A stretch of DNA of 6,330 nucleotides, from contig CAINWC010000243.1 in the NCBI GenBank assembly GCA_903854305.1, positions 1-6,330 of the forward strand, in the 5' to 3' direction. Made by a program: the position numbers and the translations under genes. Below are positions 1 through 5,487 of this stretch, piece by piece (position 1 is the first letter of the stretch; the number at the start of each line of letters is the position of its first letter). Origin of the DNA: an uncultured Pseudomonadota bacterium (GTDB taxonomy: Bacteria > Pseudomonadota > Gammaproteobacteria > Burkholderiales > Methylophilaceae). Under the pieces are notes generated by a model. That model had not been told where the DNA came from and ran no database searches. It saw nothing but the letters and a program-made list of their open reading frames with translations.

Positions 1-8
1 ATTAGTAA

Positions 9-26
9 GTTATTTGGTAAAATAAC
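9..26. promoter_or_regulatory. Perfect 7-bp inverted repeat abutting the tetR start; candidate operator or leader hairpin
   Basis: GTTATTT (9-15) and AAATAAC (20-26) are exact reverse complements separated by GGTA, and the right arm ends one base before the ATG at 28. TetR proteins often repress themselves through palindromes near their own start, so this may be an autoregulatory operator. In RNA it could instead form a hairpin next to the start codon. The AT-rich arms make a chance palindrome possible. The promoter is not visible because the window begins here. Confidence 0.4.
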
Positions 27-27
27 A

Positions 28-645
28 ATGGTAAGAAAAACTAAAGAAGACGCAGAACTCACACGACGACGCATTATAGATTCCGCTCGCGCGGTGTTTC
101 TTGCCCGTGGCGTCAGCCGCTCTACTTTAGAGCATATTGCAAGCCACGCAGAAGTAACGCGTGGCGCGGTGTACTGGCATTTTAAAAATAAAACTGAAAT
201 TTTTCACGCCATTCGTGAGCAGGTATTTTTACCATTGATCGATCGCATGGATGACTCGCTAACCATACAAGCCAATGAAGACCCGCTGACACAAATTGAA
301 AACAGCCTGTGCGACACCATCAATGAACTCAATGAGAACATTGAAATGCGTCAGACTTATGAAATTATAATGATTAAATGTGAGTATGTAGATGAGTTTG
401 CTTCCGTGCTTCAACAAATCCTCAACAACTGCTCCAATATTACTGAAAAAATTCAACTTGCTTATGAGCGCGCGGAATCTCAAAACTTGTTAGCTGGCAC
501 ACATAATCCACGGGCATTAGCTCAGGATACCCACCTATTTTTTAACGGATTATTGCACATGTGGGTAAAAGACTTTGATGGCAGCCGATTTCGTTTTCAA
601 GCCATAGACCTGATTAAATCTCACATTAATCTACGCAGAAAATAA
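28..645 (+). CDS. TetR/AcrR-family transcriptional repressor
   Basis: This 205-residue protein is a DNA-binding repressor of the AcrR-like TetR subgroup, whose members usually control multidrug efflux genes and release DNA when a hydrophobic ligand binds. Residues about 12-58 form the helix-turn-helix domain: the segment EVTRGAVYWHFKNK (42-55) is the recognition helix and its conserved follow-on. The N-terminus (MVRKTKEDAELTRRRI) resembles E. coli AcrR, as does IMIKCEYVDEF in the ligand-binding half, and the length is close to AcrR (215). The C-terminal half would hold the ligand pocket and dimer interface. The ATG at 28 is chosen because it gives the family-typical N-terminus; only a weak GGTA-type ribosome site precedes it. 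No efflux gene is visible, so any divergent acrAB-like target would lie left of the window. The target and ligand are unknown. Confidence 0.93.
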   Translation: MVRKTKEDAELTRRRIIDSARAVFLARGVSRSTLEHIASHAEVTRGAVYWHFKNKTEIFHAIREQVFLPLIDRMDDSLTIQANEDPLTQIENSLCDTINELNENIEMRQTYEIIMIKCEYVDEFASVLQQILNNCSNITEKIQLAYERAESQNLLAGTHNPRALAQDTHLFFNGLLHMWVKDFDGSRFRFQAIDLIKSHINLRRK

Positions 646-664
646 CCCGACCCTAGCAAAATAC

Positions 665-693
665 TTGTTAATCGCAGAATCTAGCGATAATAT
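665..693 (+). promoter_or_regulatory. Candidate sigma-70 promoter for the 113-residue gene
   Basis: TTGTTA (665-670) and TAATAT (688-693) are separated by 17 bases, the preferred sigma-70 spacing. An overlapping GATAAT (686-691) matches the -10 consensus better but leaves only 15 bases. Transcription would begin near 700, about 20 bases before the GTG start at 721. The short gap after tetR shows no terminator, so tetR readthrough could also feed this gene. This call rests on motif matching alone. Confidence 0.5.
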
Positions 694-694
694 A

Positions 695-716
695 CTTCCC
701 TATTAGGGCTGGGAGG
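695..716 (+). promoter_or_regulatory. Ribosome-binding site with a possible masking hairpin
   Basis: GGGAGG (711-716) is a strong Shine-Dalgarno sequence 4 bases before the GTG at 721. In RNA, CUUCCC (695-700) can pair with it as a 6-bp stem with one G-U pair. A competing inverted repeat, CCCTA-T-TAGGG (698-708), overlaps the upstream arm. A transcript reading through from tetR would contain both arms. One starting near 700 from the local promoter would lack most of the upstream arm. The ribosome site itself is clear; the regulatory role is inference. Confidence 0.4.
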
Positions 717-720
717 CGTT

Positions 721-1062
721 GTGGAAATTAATACGGGCGAAATTTACGGCAAACAAACCGCAAATAAGTTTGTGATGTACAACGTAGTTAAAATCAGCAA
801 GGTTAAAAATTCCAGTCAGGCATTAGTGACCTTACAGAATATTGATAACCCACTCAGTTTTTTTGAAGCCACCGCACAAAAATTAGCCGCTTCAGGCTAT
901 ATTCGTATCAGCCAAACGCCGTATATCGACTTAATATCAGCCACACCTAAACGACGTAAAGCAGCAAGAAAGCCAACCCGCTGCCCGCTCACCTTCGACT
1001 TTCTGGAAGAACGCGCTGACAGCCAAAGACCCGCGCCGATATTGCTAGATTTATTTAACTAA
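721..1062 (+). CDS. Hypothetical protein, 113 residues, family not recognised
   Basis: I do not recognise this family. The protein is soluble-looking, with no signal peptide or membrane segment. A mixed alpha/beta-looking N-terminal two thirds (residues 1-70) is followed by a strongly basic stretch, KRRKAARKPTR (76-86), and a tail rich in acidic residues and leucine. The basic stretch could contact nucleic acid or a membrane, but nothing proves this. The GTG at 721 is chosen because GGGAGG lies just upstream; an in-frame ATG at 775 is possible but has no comparable ribosome site. The promoter-like sequence, strong ribosome site and terminator around the frame support a real gene. It follows tetR on the same strand after 75 bases, so it could be co-transcribed or controlled by that repressor. 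Confidence 0.68.
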   Translation: MEINTGEIYGKQTANKFVMYNVVKISKVKNSSQALVTLQNIDNPLSFFEATAQKLAASGYIRISQTPYIDLISATPKRRKAARKPTRCPLTFDFLEERADSQRPAPILLDLFN

Positions 1063-1080
1063 TAAATCGCTTTTTCTTTT
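1048..1080 (+). terminator. Intrinsic terminator containing the stop codon
   Basis: GATTTATT (1048-1055) and AATAAATC (1061-1068) form a perfect 8-bp stem around a 5-base loop (TAACT). After GC, the T-rich run TTTTTCTTTT (1071-1080) follows. The hairpin includes the last codons and the TAA stop at 1060-1062, so a terminating ribosome would cover it. The stem is AT-rich with only two G-C pairs, so termination may be inefficient. The opposite strand lacks a T tract, which makes this one-directional. Confidence 0.62.
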
Positions 1081-1097
1081 GCCATCATCATTCCGTG

Positions 1098-1215
1098 TCC
1101 GATCGTAATGCCGCAAGGGCATTCCCGTCATTTCTAAGCCTCAAACAATTCGGCTTGAAATTCGTGAAGGGTATTCACCTTGGAGTATATGCGCTAAAGC
1201 ACGAAATGACTCGGA
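1098..1215. repeat. Nested inverted-repeat (multi-hairpin) intergenic element
   Basis: This element fills most of the gene-free stretch 1063-1275 between two convergent genes. The outer arms TCCGA (1098-1102) and TCGGA (1211-1215) continue inward to GTCATTTC (1127-1134) and GAAATGAC (1203-1210). Together they make a 13-bp stem if the small hairpin on the left arm is looped out. That hairpin is AATGCC-gcaag-GGCATT (1107-1123). Inside the outer stem lie AAGCC (1136-1140)/GGCTT (1152-1156) and GTGAA (1164-1168)/TTCAC (1174-1178). No T tract follows any hairpin, so it is not a plain intrinsic terminator. It could be a REP-like or miniature palindromic repeat, or a structured RNA. No flanking target duplication or reading frame was seen. 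Confidence 0.5.
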
Positions 1216-1259
1216 TTAACAGATTTTTGAAAATAACCAAAAGTGCAATTTCACATTCT

Positions 1260-1288
1260 AAGTAAGCCGAAATTTTTAATCTCTCGGC
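1260..1288 (-). terminator. Weak hairpin at the 3' end of rimO, possible terminator
   Basis: Read on the minus strand, GCCGAGA (from 1288) can pair with TTTCGGC (ending at 1266) as a 7-bp stem with one G-U pair. The loop includes the rimO stop codon. Only a short, interrupted T run (TTACTT, 1265-1260) follows, so this is a poor intrinsic terminator. The multi-hairpin element further downstream might instead protect or end the transcript. Confidence 0.25.
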
Positions 1289-2613
1289 GGCCCGCCCCAC
1301 AAGTCATGACCATTCGCTTTTGTGATTTGCACTTCTACAAAATCACCTGGGCTTAAGCCTTCAGCATCATCTAAATAAACCACACCATCAATCTCAGGCG
1401 CATCGGCTTTAGTGCGACCTATAGCTTCAAAACTGCCATCTTCCAGCTGGTTAACTTCATCCACTAACACCGTTTGCATAGAACCAATTTTAGTTTGTAG
1501 CTTTGCCGCGCTAATGCGCTCTTGCACTTCCATAAACCTAGCCAATCGCTCTTGTTTAACTTCTTCAGGCACATGGTCTGGTAGCTCATTGGCTTTTGCG
1601 CCATCAACGGCTGAATAAGTAAAGCAACCTACCCTGTCCAGCTGCGCTTCTTCTAAAAAGTCTAGCAGCATTTTAAAGTCATCTTCCGTTTCACCGGGAA
1701 AACCTGCAATAAAGGTACTGCGCACGGTAATATCTGGGCAAATTTCACGCCAAGCTTTAATGCGCGCTAAATTGTTTTCCGCATGCGCTGGGCGCTTCAT
1801 CGCTTTAAGAATGCGTGGACTGGCGTGCTGAAATGGCACATCCAAGTACGGTAAAATCAAGCCATCTGCCATCAAAGGAATCACTTCGTCCACGTGCGGA
1901 TATGGGTACACATAGTGCAAACGCACCCACACGCCTAACTCACTCAAGGCTTGGCTTAGCTCGGTCATACGCGTTTTTACTGGGCGGCCATTCCAAAAGC
2001 CGGGGCGATATTTCACGTCCACACCGTAAGCGGAAGTGTCTTGCGAAATGACTAAAATTTCAGAAACGCCCGCTTTGACTAGATTTTCTGCTTCATTCAA
2101 TACTTCGCCAATCGGGCGGCTGACTAAATCGCCACGCATGCTTGGAATTATGCAGAAACTGCAACGATGGTTACAGCCTTCTGAGATTTTTAAATAGGCG
2201 TAATGACTAGGTGTGAGACGTATACCTTGTGGCGGCACTAAATCAATAAATGGCTCGTGCAGTTTTGGTAAATTAGCATGAACGGCTGTCATTACCTCTT
2301 CAAGCGCATGTGGGCCTGTAACGGCTAATACGCTTGGGTGGGCAGCTTCTACCACACCTTTTTTTGCACCTAAACAGCCAGTCACAATCACCTTGCCATT
2401 CTTTTTAATGGCTTCACCAATGGCGTCAAGCGATTCTTCAACCGCGCTATCAATAAAGCCGCAAGTGTTTACCACCACTAAATCGGCGTCTTCATAACTG
2501 CCTGAAATCTCATAGCCTTCTGCCCGCAATTGGGTGAGAATACGCTCTGCGTCTGAACCCGCTTTAGGACAGCCTAATGAAACGAAACCGACTTTTGGAT
2601 TTGATAAACTCAT
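1276..2613 (-). CDS. rimO: Ribosomal protein S12 methylthiotransferase RimO
   Basis: RimO is a radical-SAM enzyme with two iron-sulfur clusters. It adds a methylthio group to the beta carbon of a conserved aspartate of ribosomal protein S12 (Asp89 in E. coli). The N-terminal UPF0004 domain carries the three expected cysteines C15 (LGCPKA), C51 (NTCGFI) and C80 (TGCLG) for the auxiliary cluster. The radical-SAM motif [10 protein letters not shown] supplies C147, C151 and C154. The last 65 or so residues form the TRAM domain. At 445 residues it is full length (E. coli 441). The motif after C15 reads [10 protein letters not shown], whereas E. coli-type proteins have a hydrophobic pair where GS stands here; I take this as lineage variation. 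The ATG at 2613 gives the standard N-terminus, although the nearest AAGG is 13 bases upstream. The gene appears to be transcribed alone. Confidence 0.98.
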   Translation of the reverse strand: MSLSNPKVGFVSLGCPKAGSDAERILTQLRAEGYEISGSYEDADLVVVNTCGFIDSAVEESLDAIGEAIKKNGKVIVTGCLGAKKGVVEAAHPSVLAVTGPHALEEVMTAVHANLPKLHEPFIDLVPPQGIRLTPSHYAYLKISEGCNHRCSFCIIPSMRGDLVSRPIGEVLNEAENLVKAGVSEILVISQDTSAYGVDVKYRPGFWNGRPVKTRMTELSQALSELGVWVRLHYVYPYPHVDEVIPLMADGLILPYLDVPFQHASPRILKAMKRPAHAENNLARIKAWREICPDITVRSTFIAGFPGETEDDFKMLLDFLEEAQLDRVGCFTYSAVDGAKANELPDHVPEEVKQERLARFMEVQERISAAKLQTKIGSMQTVLVDEVNQLEDGSFEAIGRTKADAPEIDGVVYLDDAEGLSPGDFVEVQITKANGHDLWGGPPRD

Positions 2614-2646
2614 TGATACGAACCAACCTTTAAATTAAATTGATAC
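2612..2646. repeat. Direct 8-bp repeat in the rimO / membrane-protein divergent gap
   Basis: ATTGATAC occurs at 2612-2619 and again at 2639-2646, flanking the 36-base gap between the two divergent start codons. The gap otherwise holds AT-rich sequence (TTTAAATTAAAT) and no convincing complete promoter for either gene, so promoter elements probably lie inside the opposite coding regions. The repeat may be chance in such AT-rich DNA. Confidence 0.3.
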
Positions 2647-2649
2647 TTT

Positions 2650-2877
2650 ATGTACATTATTGCAATTGCTTGGCTTTATGTCACCGTAATGATGGCAGCC
2701 ACTGAAAAAACAGTCATTTCAGGCTTACTGACATTTATATTATATGGACTATTACCCTGCGCATTATTACTGTGGATACTTGGTGTAAAGCATCGCAGAT
2801 TTATTAAAAGTAAAAAACCCTTACTCGAGCATGACGTGCGCGATCCAGATAGTACTGACACCAATGGAAATGAGTAA
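2650..2877 (+). CDS. Small conserved two-helix inner-membrane protein, function unknown
   Basis: The 75-residue product begins MYIIAIAWLYVTVMMAA and has two hydrophobic segments, about residues 1-19 and 23-46. A basic stretch (KHRRFIKSKK, 47-56) and a charged, acidic C-terminal tail follow. The architecture and opening residues resemble a small uncharacterised membrane protein that I recall as common in betaproteobacteria; no function is known to me. The positive charges after helix 2 suggest that the tail is cytoplasmic. The ATG at 2650 is preferred because it gives a complete first helix, although no clear ribosome site precedes it. The gene is divergent from rimO, and its last 57 bases overlap the 3' end of the convergent metal-transporter gene, so its tail is antisense to the end of that transporter. 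Confidence 0.75.
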   Translation: MYIIAIAWLYVTVMMAATEKTVISGLLTFILYGLLPCALLLWILGVKHRRFIKSKKPLLEHDVRDPDSTDTNGNE

Positions 2878-3738
2878 GACCTGCGCGAGCGTCGCTTTTA
2901 ATTCTGTACGCTTATGCAAGCCCGGTATTAAGTCTGCCACCGCGACATAAAGTAAGCTAGAAGCCGCCAAACCTAGAATAACCGGTATCCAGCTTTGTAC
3001 ATATTGCAGCGCATAGTATGCAATTAAGCCCCCAACCATGGTAGCTACACTAGAAACCAAATTAAATATTAACGCTTGTTTTTTACTATAGCCTGAGTGC
3101 AGTAAGATTAAAAAATCCCCCACTTCTTGCGGAATTTCATGCGCGATAATCGCCAGTGCTGTCACTACGCCTAATTTAATATCTGCGGTAAAAGCGGCGG
3201 CTATCAAAATGCCGTCAATAAAATTATGAAAAGTATCGCCTATCATAATCATCAAGCCGCTACGCCCGCCATCGTGAGCATGTGAATGATTGTGGCTATT
3301 GCTAAGTAGCACTGAAGGTTGCTGCGTGACAACTACTGCTTTATATTTTTTGCCACTCTCATCTGATGTTTTTTCTAAATGCGTGACTGGACAGTTTTCT
3401 TCAGAATGTATTGCATGCACTTCGCAATGGTCACCATGGCAATGACGCCAGATCACTAATTTTTCTAAGACAAAAAATAGCAGCAAGCCAAACAGTAAAG
3501 TCGCTGAAACGGTCTCTATACTGCCGGCAATGCTAAACGCATGTGGCAAAATTTCTAAAAAAACTGCGCCTAACATAGCGCCAATAGCATAACTGACCAA
3601 CATAGGCACCCATGTTGTACGCACGTTAAGCGCGAACAGTGCCGCCAAACAAACACTCAAGCCCCCGCCCAATAAGCTGGATAAAACAATCCAGGTGAGT
3701 ACGGATAATGGCGCGGTAGTAATGGCTAGGTTTAACAT
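2821..3738 (-). CDS. ZIP-family divalent metal transporter
   Basis: ZIP proteins move zinc, iron or related divalent metals across the inner membrane toward the cytoplasm. This 305-residue protein has about eight hydrophobic segments. Segment 4 carries HNFIDG (H171, D175) and segment 5 carries HEIPQEVGDF (H200, E201, E205), the paired motifs that form the metal path. The HEIP-EVGD form resembles the LIV-1/KE4 branch more than E. coli ZupT. Between segments 3 and 4 lies a loop rich in histidine and cysteine: HCHGDHCEVHAIH (99-111) and HNHSHAH (149-155), separated by a polar insert. Such loops usually bind metal. Which metal is carried cannot be read from sequence. The ATG at 3738 lacks a clear Shine-Dalgarno, but no in-frame methionine replaces it before segment 2. 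The 3' end overlaps the convergent small membrane-protein gene by 57 bases. Confidence 0.95.
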   Translation of the reverse strand: MLNLAITTAPLSVLTWIVLSSLLGGGLSVCLAALFALNVRTTWVPMLVSYAIGAMLGAVFLEILPHAFSIAGSIETVSATLLFGLLLFFVLEKLVIWRHCHGDHCEVHAIHSEENCPVTHLEKTSDESGKKYKAVVVTQQPSVLLSNSHNHSHAHDGGRSGLMIMIGDTFHNFIDGILIAAAFTADIKLGVVTALAIIAHEIPQEVGDFLILLHSGYSKKQALIFNLVSSVATMVGGLIAYYALQYVQSWIPVILGLAASSLLYVAVADLIPGLHKRTELKATLAQVLLISIGVSTIWIAHVMLE

Positions 3739-3750
3739 AAATTTTGGTGC

Positions 3751-3785
3751 ATCAAAGAACTCAATAAAAACTTCAATAAAGAACT
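3751..3785 (-). repeat. Degenerate 12-13 bp tandem repeat in the ZIP gene leader
   Basis: On the minus strand, AGTTCTTTATTGA (3785-3773), AGTTTTTATTGA (3772-3761) and the partial AGTTCTTTGAT (3761-3751) follow one another head to tail. They end 12 bases before the ATG at 3738 and lie downstream of the likely promoter, hence in the 5' leader. They could be repeated protein or RNA binding sites or simple AT-rich drift. No strong ribosome site lies between the repeats and the start. Confidence 0.45.
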
Positions 3786-3818
3786 TGAAAGCGGTCTAAA
3801 CTAACTTAAGAAGTGTGC

Positions 3819-3824
3819 ATTATA
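3819..3824 (-). promoter_or_regulatory. Perfect -10 hexamer (TATAAT) pointing toward the ZIP gene
   Basis: The minus strand reads TATAAT here, an exact -10 match, which would give a leader of roughly 75 bases. The sequence 16-18 bases upstream (AAGTAC/AGTACG/GTACGA) is a poor -35, so an activator may be needed if this is the real promoter. No convincing zinc-regulator (Zur) palindrome was found at it. Confidence 0.4.
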
Positions 3825-3881
3825 AACGAGCAAAGTCATATCGTACTTTATTGCTTGTTAAAAACCATGATCATCCCAACA

Positions 3882-3895
3882 TAGATCTATATCAA
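3882..3895. promoter_or_regulatory. FNR/ANR-like box in the zip / dioxygenase divergent region
   Basis: TAGAT-CTAT-ATCAA matches the FNR/ANR consensus TTGAT-N4-ATCAA at 9 of 10 positions and overlaps the perfect palindrome ATAGATCTAT (3881-3890). It is centred about 35 bases before the dioxygenase ATG, too close for typical class II activation unless translation starts at the downstream ATG (3951). Relative to the candidate zip promoter it is centred about 76 bases upstream of the expected start. A second palindrome, ATGATCAT, lies at 3867-3874. The site is plausible but unproven. Confidence 0.3.
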
Positions 3896-3923
3896 TCAAA
3901 ATGCACCCCTTAAAATTAAATCC

Positions 3924-4709
3924 ATGAAAAATCAAGAGAATACGACACGTATGCCAGCCATATTTATTGGTCATGGCAACCCGATGAATGCCATTAATGA
4001 TAATCCATACCGTGAGGCCTGGCTAACATTGGGCAAAACTTTACCACGACCACGTGCCATTTTATGCGTTTCAGCACATTGGCAAACACGTGGCACACAA
4101 GTTTGCATCGCCGAAAAACCTAAAACCATCCATGACTTTGGCGGCTTTCCAGCAGCGTTATTTGCGCAGCATTACCCTGCGCCTGGCGCCCCTGAGTTTG
4201 CAAATATGGCCTGTGATTTATTTACCACAGGCATTGTGACCAAAACCCAAGACTGGGGCTTGGATCATGGTGCTTGGACCGTATTACAATCACTTTTCCC
4301 AGCGGCAGACGTACCCGTATTTCAGCTAAGTTTAGATGTGACTCTGAACTTTGCAGGACATTTTGCGTTTGCCAAAAACCTTGCCTGCCTACGCGAACGT
4401 GGTGTGATGATTATTGCTAGCGGTAACATTGTACATAATCTAGGCAGATTGAATCCCAATGGTGAGGCTGCCGACTGGGCAGTAATTTTTGACGATTACA
4501 TTAAGACGGCGCTTGAAACTGGTGACGATGCTGCGCTCATTGATATTTCAAGTGCTGGGAACGCTGCAAAGTTGTCAGTACCAACAGATGAACATTACCT
4601 GCCGTTGTTATACATTGCCGCGGTCCGGCATGCTGATGATCAAATGCATTTCTTAACAGAATCTTTTGATATGAGCTCGCTCAGTATGCGTAGTGTGATT
4701 TTTCGGTAG
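3924..4709 (+). CDS. ygiD: 4,5-DOPA dioxygenase extradiol family protein (YgiD/LigB-like)
   Basis: This 261-residue protein belongs to the class III extradiol dioxygenase (LigB) superfamily, DODA branch; the E. coli YgiD homologue is 262-271 residues. Plant members cleave L-DOPA to betalamic acid precursors, while the natural bacterial substrate is unclear. Metal-site histidines are visible at H17 (FIGHGNPM), H52 (VSAHW) and H224 (EHYLPLLY). H115 (DHGAW) and H171 (SGNIVHNLG) are conserved active-site candidates, and the family signature HDFGGFP is at 70-76. The start at 3924 gives a short lead before MPAIFIGHG, as in E. coli, but lacks a ribosome site. The ATG at 3951 (residue 10), preceded by AAGAGA, is a reasonable alternative. 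The gene is divergent from the ZIP gene and converges with pgeF, 14 bases separating the stops, with no terminator visible. Confidence 0.94.
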   Translation: MKNQENTTRMPAIFIGHGNPMNAINDNPYREAWLTLGKTLPRPRAILCVSAHWQTRGTQVCIAEKPKTIHDFGGFPAALFAQHYPAPGAPEFANMACDLFTTGIVTKTQDWGLDHGAWTVLQSLFPAADVPVFQLSLDVTLNFAGHFAFAKNLACLRERGVMIIASGNIVHNLGRLNPNGEAADWAVIFDDYIKTALETGDDAALIDISSAGNAAKLSVPTDEHYLPLLYIAAVRHADDQMHFLTESFDMSSLSMRSVIFR

Positions 4710-4723
4710 TTTTCAGGTGGTGA

Positions 4724-5482
4724 TTAAGACTCAAGCCAAATCATACTAGCCATACGCCCTGTGACATTATCCCGCCTGAATGAGAAAAAACGTGCTTCAT
4801 CGGTATAGGTACAAAAATCTTCATTAATACCGCTACCATAAATCTGCGTAACGCCTAGTTTAGTTAAGCGTTGCTGTGCGATTAAATACATATCGCATAA
4901 CCACTTGCCATTCAATTGATGCTCTGTATGTGGCTTAAATGCTAGCGCTGCTTGTAAGTCATGTGCCATAAATTGCTGGCGTAGGTCATCTCCCACTTCA
5001 AACGCATTAGGGCCAATGGCTGGGCCTAGCCACGCTAAAATATCACTTGGGTTAACGCACATTTTATTAACTGCAGCTTCAATCGCACCGTCACATAAGC
5101 CGCGCCAACCAGCATGCACGGCTGCCACCACAGTGCCAGCCTTATCACACAACAACACTGGCAAACAATCGGCTGTCATGGTGACACACACAATATTATT
5201 TTGCGTGGTAAACGAGGCATCGGCATTTTGCAGACAAGTACTTTTTGCCGCATCAATCACTACAATGCCATGCACCTGATTCACCCACACTGGTTCACTT
5301 GGCAGATAAGGGCTTAGCAATTGGCGATTTTTTGCCACAGCCAGCGCATCATCGCCTACATGCGCACCTAGGTTTAGACTTGCATAAGGCACATGACTAA
5401 CGCCGCCATTACGGGTGGTTTGCAATGCTTTTACATTGACTGGCGCTGGCCAGCTAGGGTTAATGAACTTGAGTTGACTCAT
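4724..5482 (-). CDS. pgeF: Peptidoglycan editing factor PgeF / YfiH-LACC1 family multicopper-like enzyme
   Basis: This 252-residue protein is a full-length member of the YfiH/LACC1 family (E. coli YfiH 243). Members were first called polyphenol oxidases. Later work assigns purine-nucleoside phosphorylase and adenosine deaminase activity to the family, and in E. coli a role in removing wrongly incorporated serine from peptidoglycan precursors. The zinc-binding triad is intact: H71 (NQVHG), C106 (ADCLPV) and H123 (AVHAGWRG). Further family signatures are WLGPAIGPNAFEVG in the middle and the C-terminal FFSFRRD. The protein is probably cytoplasmic, since there is no signal peptide. It begins 5 bases after the rluD stop; the purine-rich GAAGAAGATGAA codons ending rluD supply a Shine-Dalgarno-like stretch, so translation is likely coupled. 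The rluD-yfiH order matches E. coli. Confidence 0.96.
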   Translation of the reverse strand: MSQLKFINPSWPAPVNVKALQTTRNGGVSHVPYASLNLGAHVGDDALAVAKNRQLLSPYLPSEPVWVNQVHGIVVIDAAKSTCLQNADASFTTQNNIVCVTMTADCLPVLLCDKAGTVVAAVHAGWRGLCDGAIEAAVNKMCVNPSDILAWLGPAIGPNAFEVGDDLRQQFMAHDLQAALAFKPHTEHQLNGKWLCDMYLIAQQRLTKLGVTQIYGSGINEDFCTYTDEARFFSFRRDNVTGRMASMIWLES

Positions 5483-5487
5483 GCTGG

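Noticed and set aside
1107..1123. AATGCC-gcaag-GGCATT as a plain intrinsic terminator
   Set aside because: No T-rich run follows on either strand; it fits better as one arm of the larger nested repeat.
1063..1275. A tRNA or an insertion-sequence remnant in the gap
   Set aside because: No acceptor stem with a T-loop signature, no transposase fragment and no target-site duplication could be found.
1815..2051. Plus-strand open frames inside rimO
   Set aside because: They overlap conserved radical-SAM coding sequence on the other strand and show no recognisable domain or ribosome site.
2676..2864. Minus-strand 62-residue frame opposite the small membrane protein
   Set aside because: It is a shadow of the 2650-2877 gene, whose hydrophobic segments and opening residues make that strand the better coding call.
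3840..3900. Zur or Fur box controlling the ZIP gene
   Set aside because: The palindromes present (ATGATCAT, ATAGATCTAT) do not match the Zur or Fur consensus well; only the FNR-like match was kept, at low confidence.
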